From contig NZ_FNIJ01000007.1 of NCBI RefSeq assembly GCF_900103845.1, forward strand, positions 186,001 to 250,000: DNA of 64,000 nt, given 5' to 3'. The DNA is from Pseudomonas jinjuensis (lineage in GTDB: Bacteria > Pseudomonadota > Gammaproteobacteria > Pseudomonadales > Pseudomonadaceae). Positions 15,154-25,118 of the stretch are shown in pieces. Made by a program: the position numbers and the translations under genes. The notes under the pieces were generated by a model. It was not told the origin of the DNA, did not search any database, and saw only the letters and a program-made list of their open reading frames with translations. The stretch's first letter is position 1. Each line of letters starts with the position of its first letter.

Positions 15154-16053
15154 TCAGCTCAGCACATAATCCACCGGCTCCAGCACCGGCGGCAGTTCCC
15201 GCTGGCCGAGGTTGGAGAGAATCTCCCGCTCGATGGTGCGCACCATGGCGTCGGTGGGCAGGTCGTTCTCGTCGCGGCCGAAGGGGTTCTCCAACTCGTC
15301 GCCGATGGCATCCAGGCCGAAGAAGGTGTAGCTGACGATGGTGGTGAAGATCGGCGTGACCCAGCCGAGCGGCACCGCCATGGCGAACGGCAGCAGGATG
15401 CAGAAGATGTAGATGGTGCGGTGCAGCAGCAGGGTGTAGGGGAAGGGCAGCGGCGTCGACTTGATCCGCTCGCAGACGGCCTGGGCCTCGGTGAGGCCGT
15501 TCAGGTGTCCTTCCAGGGCGATGGCGCGCCATTCGCTGATCTCCCCGCGCCGGGACAGCAGCACGCACTGCTGGCCGATGCGCCGCAGGATGTCGTCGCT
15601 GACGTTGTGGTCCGGACTGTCGGGCAGGTCGGACAGCCAGCGGGCTGCGGCAGCCAGTTCGTCCTCGTCGCGCAGCCGGGCGTTGAGCGCGTGGGCGAAG
15701 CCGCACAGCTCGCGCAGCAGGGTCTGGCGCAGGGCGTCGTTGCCGATCGCCACGCTCTGCCGGGCGAAGCCGCGAATCTCCAGGATCACCCGGCCCCAGG
15801 CCTTGCGGCCTTCCCACCAGCGGTCGTAGCAGGCGTTGTTGCGGAAGCTCATGAAGATCGACAGCGACAGCCCGAGCAGGGTGAAGGGCGTGGCCTCGAC
15901 CCGCACGAACCAGTCGGGATGCAGGCTGCCGACCAGCACGATGACCGACGCCAGCAGGGTGATCAGCAGGCTGCGCACGGCGATGCGCCGGGCGATCGAG
16001 CCCTTCAGCGAAATCAGGACGTTGAGCAGGTTGGGTCTGGGACGAACGATCAT
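15154..16053 (-). CDS. Bestrophin-like (UPF0187/YneE) ion channel
   Basis: This 299-residue membrane protein matches the bacterial bestrophin homologue family. Transmembrane segments are visible at about residues 28-45 and 52-70 (LLITLLASVIVLVG, FTLLGLSLSIFMSFRNN), and at about 205-250 (YTLLLHRTIYIFCILLPFAM, VTPIFTTIVSYTFFGLDAIG). The family signatures NNACYDRWWEGRKAWG and LENPFGRDENDLP are present. Bacterial homologues form pentameric, mostly cation-conducting channels in the inner membrane. It lies 33 bases downstream of moaA on the same strand. The physiological role is unknown. Confidence 0.85.
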   Translation of the reverse strand: MIVRPRPNLLNVLISLKGSIARRIAVRSLLITLLASVIVLVGSLHPDWFVRVEATPFTLLGLSLSIFMSFRNNACYDRWWEGRKAWGRVILEIRGFARQSVAIGNDALRQTLLRELCGFAHALNARLRDEDELAAAARWLSDLPDSPDHNVSDDILRRIGQQCVLLSRRGEISEWRAIALEGHLNGLTEAQAVCERIKSTPLPFPYTLLLHRTIYIFCILLPFAMAVPLGWVTPIFTTIVSYTFFGLDAIGDELENPFGRDENDLPTDAMVRTIEREILSNLGQRELPPVLEPVDYVLS

Positions 16054-16086
16054 GGGAGTGGGCGCCAGTCGTGTCGGTGGTGAATT

Positions 16087-17085
16087 TCAGCCGCCGGTCA
16101 TGTTCATGAAGCGCAGCACCTGCACCTCATCGTTGACCTGGAAGTTGTGGCTCCAGGGCTTGCTGCGGATGGCATCGACCATGGCCTGCTCCAGCCGCTG
16201 CGGGTCGCCCGGATAGGCGCGCAGCACGGCCTTCAGGTCCGCCGCATGCTCGTTGCCCAGGCACAGCAGCAGGCGCCCTTCGACGGTCAGGCGCACGCGG
16301 TTGCAGCTGCCGCAGAAGTTGTGGCTGTGCGGCGAGATGAAGCCGATGCGGATTTCCGGGGCCTCCGCCAGGCGCCAGTAGCGCGACGGGCCCTGGGTGG
16401 ACTCGGCGGATTCCATCAGCGTGTAGCGCTCGGCGATGCGCGCGCGGACCTCGTCGCTGGAGCAGAAGGATTCGCCACGGCTGTGCTCGCTGATCGCGCC
16501 GAGGGGCATTTCCTCGATGAAGGAGATGTCCAGCCCGCGGTCGATGGCGAAGCGCACCAGGTCGTTGATCTCGCCGTCGTTGCGCCCCTTGAGCACCACG
16601 CAGTTCAGCTTGAGGTGGCGGAAGCCTGCGGCGCGCGCCGCGTCGATGCCGGCGATGACGCTGGCCAGGTCGCCAGTGCGGGTCAGCTGGCGGAAGCGCT
16701 GCGGATCGAGGCTGTCGAGGCTGATGTTGAGCCGCGACAGCCCGGCATCGAACAGCGGGCCGGCCAGGCGGGTGAGCTGCGAGCCGTTGCTGGTCATGCA
16801 CAGTTCGCGCAGGCCGGGCAGGGCGGCGATGCGCCGGCACAGATCGACGATGCCGCTGCGCACCAGCGGTTCGCCGCCGGTCAGGCGGATCTTGCGGGTG
16901 CCCAGGGCGACGAAGCGTTCGGCCAGCAGGTACAGCTCGTCGAGGCTGAGGATGCGCTGCCGGGGCAGGAACTGCATGTCCTCGGCCATGCAGTAGACGC
17001 AGCGGAAGTCGCAGCGGTCGGTGACCGACATTCGCAGGTAGTCGATCTTCCGATCGAAACCGTCCACCAGGGTCCTGTTCGCCAT
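16087..17085 (-). CDS. moaA: GTP 3',8-cyclase MoaA (molybdenum cofactor biosynthesis)
   Basis: This 332-residue radical-SAM enzyme converts GTP to 3',8-cyclo-GTP, the first step of molybdopterin synthesis. The SAM-cluster motif CDFRCVYC is near residue 20, TGGEPLVR near 70, and the C-terminal cluster [10 protein letters not shown] with a later Cys near 255-285. Start ATG 17085 ([10 protein letters not shown]) gives the family length; an upstream in-frame start at 17127 is less likely. It is divergent from the molybdopterin oxidoreductase at 17516, which would use the cofactor. Pseudomonads usually hold more than one moaA. Confidence 0.93.
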   Translation of the reverse strand: MANRTLVDGFDRKIDYLRMSVTDRCDFRCVYCMAEDMQFLPRQRILSLDELYLLAERFVALGTRKIRLTGGEPLVRSGIVDLCRRIAALPGLRELCMTSNGSQLTRLAGPLFDAGLSRLNISLDSLDPQRFRQLTRTGDLASVIAGIDAARAAGFRHLKLNCVVLKGRNDGEINDLVRFAIDRGLDISFIEEMPLGAISEHSRGESFCSSDEVRARIAERYTLMESAESTQGPSRYWRLAEAPEIRIGFISPHSHNFCGSCNRVRLTVEGRLLLCLGNEHAADLKAVLRAYPGDPQRLEQAMVDAIRSKPWSHNFQVNDEVQVLRFMNMTGG

Positions 17086-17453
17086 GCGCGCCTCGCCGTT
17101 GCCGATGGCGGAGGGAGCTCGCGCCATTCATGGGGAAAAACTAAGGGGCGGCGGGCGGGGCGTCCAATCGTTATTGGCGACCGTGTGATCGATGGCGTCT
17201 ATCGTGTCGCCAGAAGCTCGCTCCATGTCGCAAACCCATCGTCATTGCTGGCGTGTGGCGTGATAGAGGATCTCGATGAAGTCGTCATCAATAGCGATTG
17301 GACGCTTCGTTCGAATGGCCATAGCCTGAATATGAACCCAGGCTGCCACGGCCGATCGACACTTCCTATCACGCCCCTTTCACCCGGCATCGTTCGCTCG
17401 CGAACAGGCGCCGCGGGCTTCTTCGGCCCGCAGAAAGGGGGGGAGGGCCAGCC
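17086..17453. other. Divergent intergenic region, moaA / FdhF-like gene
   Basis: About 370 bases without a gene. A hairpin-capable stretch (GCGGGCTTCTTCGGCCCGC) sits at about 17413-17431, followed by a G-rich GGGGGGGAGGG ribosome binding region. Promoters for both directions should lie here, but none is clear enough to call. Confidence 0.4.
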
Positions 17454-17519
17454 GTGATCGCCTGCCCGGCCTGCGACCAGGCCGACCTTGCGTGCTGCGA
17501 CATGGAGACCCCCTCATGA
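17454..17519 (+). CDS. Cys-rich 21-residue micro-ORF coupled to the oxidoreductase gene
   Basis: A GTG start behind a GGGGGAGGG ribosome binding site opens MIACPACDQADLACCDMETPS. Its TGA overlaps the ATG of the molybdopterin oxidoreductase (ATGA at 17516). It contains four Cys in a CPAC...CC pattern. It could be a leader peptide coupling translation, or a tiny metal-binding protein. It could also be chance, although the strong ribosome binding site and exact coupling favour translation. Confidence 0.4.
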   Translation: MIACPACDQADLACCDMETPS

Positions 17520-19828
17520 GCCTCGACGACCACATCAAGCCCTACAACGGCCCCGCCGCCGGCTGGGGCGCGCTGAAGAGCGTCACCAGGAGCTGGCTGG
17601 GCAGCGAGAACGCGGTGAAGAACATCCGCGCCATGCTCAAGACCAACCAGAACAGCGGCTTCGACTGCCCCGGCTGCGCCTGGGGCGAGTCGCCGGAAAG
17701 CGGCCTGGTGAAGTTCTGCGAGAACGGCGCCAAGGCGGTGAACTGGGAGGCCACCGGCCGCAGCGTCGATCCGGACTTCTTCGCCCGCTACAGCGTCAGC
17801 CAGTTGCGCGAGCAGAGCGACTACTGGCTGGAGTACCAGGGCCGCCTGACCCATCCGATGCGCTATGACGCGGCCACCGACCACTACGTGGAAACCGGCT
17901 GGGACGAGGCCTTCGCGCTGGTCGCGAAACACCTGCGCCAGCTGGAGGGCCCAGACCAGGCCGAGTTCTACACCTCCGGCCGGGCCAGCAATGAGGCGGC
18001 GTTCCTCTATCAGCTGTTCGTCCGCGCCTTCGGCACCAACAACTTCCCCGACTGCTCGAACATGTGCCACGAGGCCAGCGGCGTGGCCATGTCGGAAACC
18101 CTCGGCGTCGGCAAGGGCACGGTGGTGTTCGACGATCTCGCCGAGGCCGACGCCATCTTCGTCATCGGCCAGAACCCCGGCACCAACCATCCGCGCATGC
18201 TCGAACCGCTGCGCGAGGCGGTGGAGCGGGGCGCCCAGGTGGTCTGCATCAACCCGCTGAAGGAGCGCGGGCTGGAGCGCTTCCAGCACCCGCAGCATCC
18301 CATCGAGATGCTTTCCAACGGCTCGGAACCCACCAGCACCGCGTACTTCCGTCCGGCGCTGGGCGGCGACATGGCGATGTTCCGCGGCATGGCCAAGTTC
18401 CTCCTGCAGTGGGAGCGCGAGGCGCCCGGCACGGTGTTCGACCACGCCTTCATCGCCGAGCACACCAGCGGGCTGGACAGCTATCTCGCCGAGGTGGATG
18501 CCACCGGCTGGGAGCACATCGTCGAGCAGTCCGGGCTGGGCAAGGCCGGGATCGAACTGGCCGCGCGCATGTACCGCAAGGCCGAGCGCGTGATCATGTG
18601 CTGGGCCATGGGGCTGACCCAGCACCGTCATTCGGTGCCGACCATCCAGGAAGTCATCAACCTGCAACTGCTGCGCGGCAACGTCGGTCGCCCGGGTGCC
18701 GGGCTGTCCCCGGTGCGCGGCCACAGCAACGTGCAGGGCGACCGCACCATGGGCATCGACGAGCAGCCACCGGCGCGCCTGCTGGATGCGCTGGAGCGGC
18801 GCTTCCAGTTCAAGGTGCCGCGCGAGCACGGGCATAACGCCGTGCTGGCGATCAAGGCGATGGAGGAGGGCCGCGCCAAGGTATTCGTCGGGTTGGGCGG
18901 CAACTTCGCCCAGGCGACCCCGGACACCCCGCGCACCCACGCGGCGATGCGCAACTGCGAGCTGACCGTGAGCATCGCCACCAAGCTGAACCGCACGCAC
19001 CTGCTGCCGGGCCGCGACTCGCTGATCCTGCCCTGCCTCGGCCGCACCGAGATCGACCTGCAGGCAGAGGGGCCGCAGGGCGTCACCGTGGAAGACACCT
19101 TCAGCATGGTGCACATCTCCCATGGTCAGCTGCGGCCGCGTTCGCCGCTGCTGCGCTCGGAGCCGGCGATCATCGCCGGGATGGCCGAGGCCACGCTGGG
19201 CAAGCATCCCATCGACTGGTCCTGGGCCGTCGCCGACTACGGCCGCATCCGCGACCTGATCGCCGACACCATCCCCGGCTTCACCGACTTCAACCAGCGC
19301 CTGCAGCATCCCGGCGGCTTCCACCTGGGCAACGACGCGGCCGAGCGGGTCTGGAAAACCCGCAGCGGCAAGGCGCAGTTCACGCCCTGCGAACTGCCCC
19401 GGCAACTGGTCAACGAGAACGTGCTGGAACGTGGCGATACGCCGGACCTGATCCTCCAGACCATGCGCTCCCACGACCAGTACAACACCACGCTGTACGG
19501 GCTGGACGACCGCTATCGCGGCGTGTTCGGCATGCGCCACGTGGTCTTCGTCAGCGCCGAGGACATCCGGCGGCTGGGCTTCGAGCCGGGCGACAAGGTC
19601 GACCTGGTGTCGCTCTGGGATGACGGCCGCGAACGCCGCGCGCCGGGCTTCACCCTGGTGGCCTACGACATTCCCCAGGGCCAGGCTGCCGCCTACTACC
19701 CGGAGACCAACCCGCTGGTGCCGCTGGACAGCTACGGCGACCGCACCTTCACCCCCACCTCGAAGTTCATCGCCATCCGTGTCGAGAAACCCGGCGCCGA
19801 CGGCCTGATCACCTCGTCGGTCGCCTGA
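17516..19828 (+). CDS. FdhF/YdeP-family molybdopterin oxidoreductase
   Basis: This 770-residue protein is a formate-dehydrogenase-like molybdopterin enzyme of the YdeP type. N-terminal CPGCAWGESPESGLVKFCENG is near residues 45-65, YTSGRASNEAAFLYQLF near 150, MCHEASGVAM near 183, and VIGQNPGTNHPRM near 215. A C-terminal molybdopterin dinucleotide-binding domain spans about 640-765 (DQYNTTLYGLDDRYRGVFG). It is a cytoplasmic oxidoreductase of uncertain substrate; related proteins are linked to formate oxidation or acid resistance. It opens a gene set with the bd-type oxidase at 19877, 48 bases downstream, so electrons might go to that oxidase. The start at 17516 overlaps the micro-ORF stop. Confidence 0.88.
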   Translation: MSLDDHIKPYNGPAAGWGALKSVTRSWLGSENAVKNIRAMLKTNQNSGFDCPGCAWGESPESGLVKFCENGAKAVNWEATGRSVDPDFFARYSVSQLREQSDYWLEYQGRLTHPMRYDAATDHYVETGWDEAFALVAKHLRQLEGPDQAEFYTSGRASNEAAFLYQLFVRAFGTNNFPDCSNMCHEASGVAMSETLGVGKGTVVFDDLAEADAIFVIGQNPGTNHPRMLEPLREAVERGAQVVCINPLKERGLERFQHPQHPIEMLSNGSEPTSTAYFRPALGGDMAMFRGMAKFLLQWEREAPGTVFDHAFIAEHTSGLDSYLAEVDATGWEHIVEQSGLGKAGIELAARMYRKAERVIMCWAMGLTQHRHSVPTIQEVINLQLLRGNVGRPGAGLSPVRGHSNVQGDRTMGIDEQPPARLLDALERRFQFKVPREHGHNAVLAIKAMEEGRAKVFVGLGGNFAQATPDTPRTHAAMRNCELTVSIATKLNRTHLLPGRDSLILPCLGRTEIDLQAEGPQGVTVEDTFSMVHISHGQLRPRSPLLRSEPAIIAGMAEATLGKHPIDWSWAVADYGRIRDLIADTIPGFTDFNQRLQHPGGFHLGNDAAERVWKTRSGKAQFTPCELPRQLVNENVLERGDTPDLILQTMRSHDQYNTTLYGLDDRYRGVFGMRHVVFVSAEDIRRLGFEPGDKVDLVSLWDDGRERRAPGFTLVAYDIPQGQAAAYYPETNPLVPLDSYGDRTFTPTSKFIAIRVEKPGADGLITSSVA

Positions 19829-19876
19829 ACCATCGGCTTTTGCAGGGCGCCTGCGGGCGCCCGTGAGGATATCCAC

Positions 19877-21268
19877 ATGTCCAACCTCGCAGCGCTGGAC
19901 CTGGCGCGGATTCAGTTCGCGTTCACGGTCTCGTTCCACATTCTCTTTCCCGCCATCACCATCGGCCTGGCGAGCTTCCTGGCGGTGCTCGAAGGCCTCT
20001 GGCTGAAGACCGGCAACCCGGTCTACCGCGACCTGTACAAGTTCTGGTCGAAGATCTTCGCGGTGAACTTCGGCATGGGCGTGGTCTCCGGCCTGGTCAT
20101 GGCCTACGAGTTCGGCACCAACTGGGCGCGCTTTTCCGACTTCGCCGGCAGCATCACCGGCCCGCTGCTGACCTACGAGGTGCTCACCGCCTTCTTCCTC
20201 GAAGCCGGCTTCCTCGGCGTCATGCTGTTCGGCTGGGACAGGGTGGGGCGCGGCCTGCACTTCTTCTCCACGGTCATGGTGGCGATCGGCACGCTGGTCT
20301 CGACCTTCTGGATTCTCGCCTCCAACAGCTGGATGCAGACGCCCCAGGGCTTCGAGATCGTCGACGGGCGGGTGGTGCCGGTGGACTGGTTCGCCGTGGT
20401 GTTCAACCAGTCGTTCCCCTATCGCCTGGCGCACATGTCCATCGCCGCGTTCCTCTCCACGGCCTTCTTCGTCGGCGCCTCGGCGGCCTGGCACCTGCTG
20501 CGCGGGCGCGACAACCCGGCGATCCGCAAGATGCTTTCCATGTCCATGTGGATGGCGCTGATCGTGGCGCCGGTGCAGGCGCTGGTGGGCGACGCGCACG
20601 GGCTGAACACGCTGGAACACCAGCCGGCGAAGATCGCCGCCATCGAGGGCCACTGGGAGAACCGTCCCGGCGAGGCGACCCCGCTGATCCTCTTCGGCCT
20701 GCCCGACATGGACGGCGAGCGGACTCGCTACAGCGTCGAGATTCCCTACCTCGGCAGCCTGATCCTGACCCACAGCCTGGACCGGCAGATTCCGGCGCTG
20801 AAGAGCTTCGCCAGGGAGGACCGGCCCAACTCCGCCGTGGTGTTCTGGAGCTTCAGGGTGATGGCCGGGCTGGGCATGCTGATGATCCTTGCCGGGGTGC
20901 TCGCCCTGTGGCTGCGTCGCAACGGCGCCCTGTACCGGCACAGGGGCTTCCTCTGGCTGGTGCTGCTGATGGGACCGTCCGGGCTGATCGCCCTGCTGGC
21001 CGGCTGGATCACCACCGAAGTCGGCCGCCAACCCTGGGTGGTCCATGGCCTGCTGCGCACCGCCCACGCGGCCTCGCAGCACAGCGTGGCCCAGCTCGGC
21101 GTCACGCTGGCGATCTTCGTCGCCGTCTACTTCGCGCTGTTCGGCATGGGCATCGGCTACATGCTGCGCCTGGTGCGCAGAGGCCCGCAGGACCGGCACG
21201 AACCCATCCACGCCACCCTGCGCAGGCCGCTTGCCGCCGCCGGCGCAGACCTCGCACACGTGGGCTGA
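19877..21268 (+). CDS. cioA: Cyanide-insensitive-type cytochrome bd oxidase subunit I
   Basis: This 463-residue integral membrane protein is the CydA/CioA subunit, the quinol-oxidising and oxygen-reducing component. The haem-ligand region SFHILFPAITIG is near residue 20, GVVSGLVMAYEFGTNW near 75, NSWMQTPQG near 150 and YRLAHMSIAAF near 185. The Q-loop after the sixth helix is short, which marks the cyanide-insensitive (CIO) branch rather than E. coli-type long-Q-loop CydA. About nine membrane helices are expected. It is followed after 16 bases by subunit II. Confidence 0.93.
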   Translation: MSNLAALDLARIQFAFTVSFHILFPAITIGLASFLAVLEGLWLKTGNPVYRDLYKFWSKIFAVNFGMGVVSGLVMAYEFGTNWARFSDFAGSITGPLLTYEVLTAFFLEAGFLGVMLFGWDRVGRGLHFFSTVMVAIGTLVSTFWILASNSWMQTPQGFEIVDGRVVPVDWFAVVFNQSFPYRLAHMSIAAFLSTAFFVGASAAWHLLRGRDNPAIRKMLSMSMWMALIVAPVQALVGDAHGLNTLEHQPAKIAAIEGHWENRPGEATPLILFGLPDMDGERTRYSVEIPYLGSLILTHSLDRQIPALKSFAREDRPNSAVVFWSFRVMAGLGMLMILAGVLALWLRRNGALYRHRGFLWLVLLMGPSGLIALLAGWITTEVGRQPWVVHGLLRTAHAASQHSVAQLGVTLAIFVAVYFALFGMGIGYMLRLVRRGPQDRHEPIHATLRRPLAAAGADLAHVG

Positions 21269-21284
21269 ACAGGAGCGACGAAAC

Positions 21285-22301
21285 ATGGCAATCCAAGGCA
21301 TCGACCTGGCGTACATCTGGAGCGTCATCATCGCCTTCGGCCTGATGATGTACGTGATCATGGATGGCTTCGACCTGGGGCTGGGCATCCTCTTCCCCTT
21401 CATCCGCGACCCGGACGAGCGCGACGTGATGATGAACACCGTGGCGCCGGTGTGGGACGGCAACGAAACCTGGCTGGTGCTGGGTGGCGCGGCGCTCTAC
21501 GGCGCCTTCCCGCTGGCCTACTCGGTGGTGCTGGAAGCGCTGTACCTGCCGCTGATCCTGATGCTGGCGGGGCTGATCTTCCGTGGCGTGGCCTTCGAGT
21601 TCCGCTTCAAGGCCTCGCCGCGCAAGCGGCATGTGTGGGACAAGTCCTTCATCGGCGGCTCGCTGGTGGCGACCTTCTTCCAGGGCGTGGTGATCGGCAG
21701 CTACATCTCCGGTATCCCGGTGGTCGATCGCCAGTTCGCCGGCGGTTCGCTGGACTGGCTGGCGCCGTTCCCGCTGTTCTGCGGGCTGGCGCTGATCGTC
21801 GCCTATGCCCTGCTCGGCAGTACCTGGCTGCTGGTGAAGACCGAGGGCATGCTGGAATCGCGCATGCGCCACTACAGCCGCCCGCTGGCCTACCTCCTGC
21901 TGCTGGCCATCGTGGTGATCTGCGTGTGGACGCCAAGCCAGCACGAGGAAATCGCCAGCCGCTGGTTCGGCGGCGAGTACTGGCCGCTGTTCGTCCTCAT
22001 CGCCGTGGGTGCGCTGGCGGCGGTGGCGAGCCTGCAACGCACCCTGCGCCGGCGCCATTCGCACCTGCCGTTCATCTGCACCCTGGCGCTGATCTTCCTC
22101 GGCTACCTGGGCCTGGCGGTCAGCATCTGGCCGATGATCGTCCCGCTGTCGCTGGACATCTGGCAGGTGTCCGCGCCGGCCACCAGCCAGCTGTTCGCTC
22201 TGATCGGCACGCTGTTCATCCTGCCGATCATCCTGACCTACACCGTGTGGAGCTACTACGTGTTCCGCGGCAAGGTGCGGGTTGGGGATGGGTATCACTG
22301 A
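21285..22301 (+). CDS. cioB: Cytochrome bd (CIO-type) oxidase subunit II
   Basis: This 338-residue membrane protein is the CydB/CioB subunit. MMYVIMDGFDLGLGILFPF is near residue 25, NEVAPVWDGNETWLVLG-like sequence (NTVAPVWDGNETW) near 58, and RGVAFEFRFKA near 100. Eight or nine membrane helices are visible. With subunit I it forms the quinol oxidase. The ATG at 21285 follows AGGAGCGACGAA. No small third subunit (CydX or DUF2474 type) was found in the 120 bases downstream. Confidence 0.93.
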   Translation: MAIQGIDLAYIWSVIIAFGLMMYVIMDGFDLGLGILFPFIRDPDERDVMMNTVAPVWDGNETWLVLGGAALYGAFPLAYSVVLEALYLPLILMLAGLIFRGVAFEFRFKASPRKRHVWDKSFIGGSLVATFFQGVVIGSYISGIPVVDRQFAGGSLDWLAPFPLFCGLALIVAYALLGSTWLLVKTEGMLESRMRHYSRPLAYLLLLAIVVICVWTPSQHEEIASRWFGGEYWPLFVLIAVGALAAVASLQRTLRRRHSHLPFICTLALIFLGYLGLAVSIWPMIVPLSLDIWQVSAPATSQLFALIGTLFILPIILTYTVWSYYVFRGKVRVGDGYH

Positions 22302-22424
22302 GCTTTTCATCGCTCCAGTGCTTCCCGCTTCAGGGTTTCCGCGCTGGGGTTGATGCATGCCGCGCCCGGTGCCTGCAGCCCGTGATTGACTGGGAATTCA
22401 CCGAACTCAAGCTGGAGCACGACC

Positions 22425-23411
<987 letters not shown>

Positions 23412-23678
23412 GGCGGCACAGGTTCAGCAGCCGTTTCGCTTCGTGCGGACATTGCCCGACTGCTGGAGCGCCCCCTCGGCAACCAGGGATTTCCCGAGCA
23501 TGCGGAGTGCCTGCTCAGCGGCGTTGTGCCATGCATTGAAAGGCATGCCGCCGGGGGTACCGCCATCGGCTGCACGGCGGTGCCCGCTGGTGTGGTTCGC
23601 CGGATGCCCGGCATGATCCGGTTACCACTGTGCCAAGCCTGTCACACCGTGCGGCATTTCTTTACCGCTCACTTCCGG
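23412..23678. other. Intergenic sequence without a recognisable gene
   Basis: About 270 bases after the aldo/keto reductase. Weak inverted sequences occur (GGCATGCCG; CATCGGCTGCACGGCGGTGCC). No convincing coding frame was seen, although the 3' part may hold the decayed N-terminus of the toxin remnant that follows. Confidence 0.4.
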
Positions 23679-23921
23679 ATGGATGGCGTCAACATCCTCG
23701 GTATCAATGGTTCCCGGCACGGCCACATGAGAGAGCTGCGGACCCAGCATGCCGGGCGGCAGCTCCGCACGCTCCATGCGTTCGATCCTCGGCGCTCGGC
23801 GATACTGCTCATCGGCGGTGACAGGACTGGGGACGACCGATGGTATGAGGTGAGCGTCCCCATTGCCGACCGGCTTTACGATCAACACTTGCAGCAGTTC
23901 CGCGAGGAGGGACCGATTGAT
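23679..23921 (+). pseudogene. Remnant of a HigB/Gp49-like toxin gene
   Basis: The frame encodes NGSRHGHMRELRTQHAGRQ, then FDPRRSAILLIGGDRTGDD and IADRLYDQHLQQFREEG. These are the hallmark segments of phage-derived Gp49-like / HigB-type RelE-superfamily toxins (RELRxxHxGRxxRxLxAFDPxRxAILLxGGDK). The N-terminal third that should precede is not present in frame. The fragment ends next to a GAGGAGGG ribosome binding site and an ATG that looks like the start of the cognate antitoxin. Decayed; recognised from family memory. Confidence 0.6.
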
Positions 23922-25057
23922 GGCTGGGAAATTTGCGGACCTGCCGGCTCAGGCCTGCCGATCCGCGGCAAGGCGGCCAGCGCCCGCTCCCAGACCTGTC
24001 GGGTCCGCAGCCAGACCACTTCGCGCCAATCCGGATCGGCCGGGTAGAACTGTTCGAGCAGCTCCCGCTTGATGCGCCGCCCAACGCAGTCGCCCGGGTC
24101 GCCATGCAGATGCAGCCAGTGATCGTTGCGCAGATAGGCGTGGATGTCTTCCTCCGGGTAGGTGCCGCATTCGATGACGAAGGGCAGCAGATGCACATGC
24201 GGCAACGCATCGACAAGGGCCTGCGAGGTGTAGCCGGTAGCGGTGGCCGCCACCCTGGCATTGCTGCTGTCGGCGCCGGTCAGCAGCGTGTAGAGCCAGG
24301 GCCCATACAGCGCGCGGGCATCGGCCAGCCCCGGATGGGCCTCGCGGGTGATCGACATCAGCATGGCGTGGCCGTATTCGCCGGCACCGCTATGCAGGTC
24401 GAAGCACAGGGCAACCTGGGCGTGTGCCACGTGCTCCTGCAGGATCCGGTGCAGGGTGCCGTTCGACCAGGCGGGGGCCTGGCCGCCATAGAACAGGCCA
24501 TCGGGGAAGCGGTACTGGCCCGCCTCGACGATCGACATCAGCGCCGGCCAGCCCCGGGAGCCGATCAGCTCGGCCAGCCGGGCATCCACCCGCTGGCGCT
24601 CCGGACCATCGAGCTGCGTGCAGGCGTAGATGTCGTGCAGGGCCGTATAGGCGTCGTTGCTCGGCAGGGGCTGGCTGAAGTCGAGGTAGTTGCGGTTCAG
24701 GTCGATATTGTCTTCGTTGACGCGCCGCCCCCAGGCCGTGCCCCAGGGATTGATCAGGTGGACCATCACCACCGCCACCCCGGCCGGCAGCGGCCTGCCG
24801 GCGAGTTCGCGCAGCCAGCGGCTCTGGCAGTCCGAGCCGTAGAAGCCTTCGACGCCGTGGGTGCCGCTGAGGGCGACCAGTACCCGCGGCGCTTCGGGGT
24901 CGCCGAGCACGGCGACGTCGGTGGCCAGGACCTCTCCGCAGGGGCCGCGCAGGGGATGGCGATACTCCTGCAGCCTGGCGCCTGCCGCAGCGGCGGCAGC
25001 GAGGAAGCGTTCACGTTGTACCGGGAAGCCGGCCTGGTCTGGAAAAGCTGGATGCAT
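23882..25057 (-). CDS. DUF2817 / M14-like zinc hydrolase
   Basis: This 391-residue protein shows a zinc-carboxypeptidase-like pattern: SGTHGVEGFYGS (about 67-78, His and Glu as likely zinc ligands), NEDNIDLNRNYLDF (about 115-128), CFDLHSGAGEYGH (about 215-227, third ligand) and FVIECGTYPEED (about 300-311, catalytic Glu). This matches DUF2817 proteins, presumed peptidases or deacylases. It is the last gene of a leftward operon with an amino-acid ABC importer, suggesting it hydrolyses the imported compound. The last roughly 15-18 residues (PQISQPSIGPSSRNCCKC) are encoded by the toxin-antitoxin remnant, so the native stop codon was probably lost in a deletion. Confidence 0.78.
   Translation of the reverse strand: MHPAFPDQAGFPVQRERFLAAAAAAGARLQEYRHPLRGPCGEVLATDVAVLGDPEAPRVLVALSGTHGVEGFYGSDCQSRWLRELAGRPLPAGVAVVMVHLINPWGTAWGRRVNEDNIDLNRNYLDFSQPLPSNDAYTALHDIYACTQLDGPERQRVDARLAELIGSRGWPALMSIVEAGQYRFPDGLFYGGQAPAWSNGTLHRILQEHVAHAQVALCFDLHSGAGEYGHAMLMSITREAHPGLADARALYGPWLYTLLTGADSSNARVAATATGYTSQALVDALPHVHLLPFVIECGTYPEEDIHAYLRNDHWLHLHGDPGDCVGRRIKRELLEQFYPADPDWREVVWLRTRQVWERALAALPRIGRPEPAGPQISQPSIGPSSRNCCKC
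23920..23949 (+). pseudogene. Stub of the cognate antitoxin gene
   Basis: An ATG 12 bases after GAGGAGGG opens MAGKFADLPAQ, resembling the start of the Xre-type antitoxins that follow Gp49-like toxins (MAxKFAELRAKMSPE). After about ten codons the frame runs into the antisense of the neighbouring hydrolase gene, so the rest is lost. Low certainty because so little remains. Confidence 0.4.
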
Positions 25058-25118
25058 GACTGCCTCGTCTGGCGGAAGAGAGCGGGGAAGCCGCCCTCCC
25101 CGATGTTCGGTGACGGCG

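Noticed and set aside
17369-21463. A very long antisense open frame (about 1,360 codons) across the oxidoreductase and bd oxidase genes
   Set aside because: It is a by-product of high-GC codon bias in the opposite strand. Composition (Arg, His, Gln, Gly, Ala rich) and lack of domains show it is not a gene.
23526-24047. 173-codon frame as an intact protein
   Set aside because: Only its middle matches a toxin family; the ends are unrelated sequence, so it was recorded as a pseudogene fragment.
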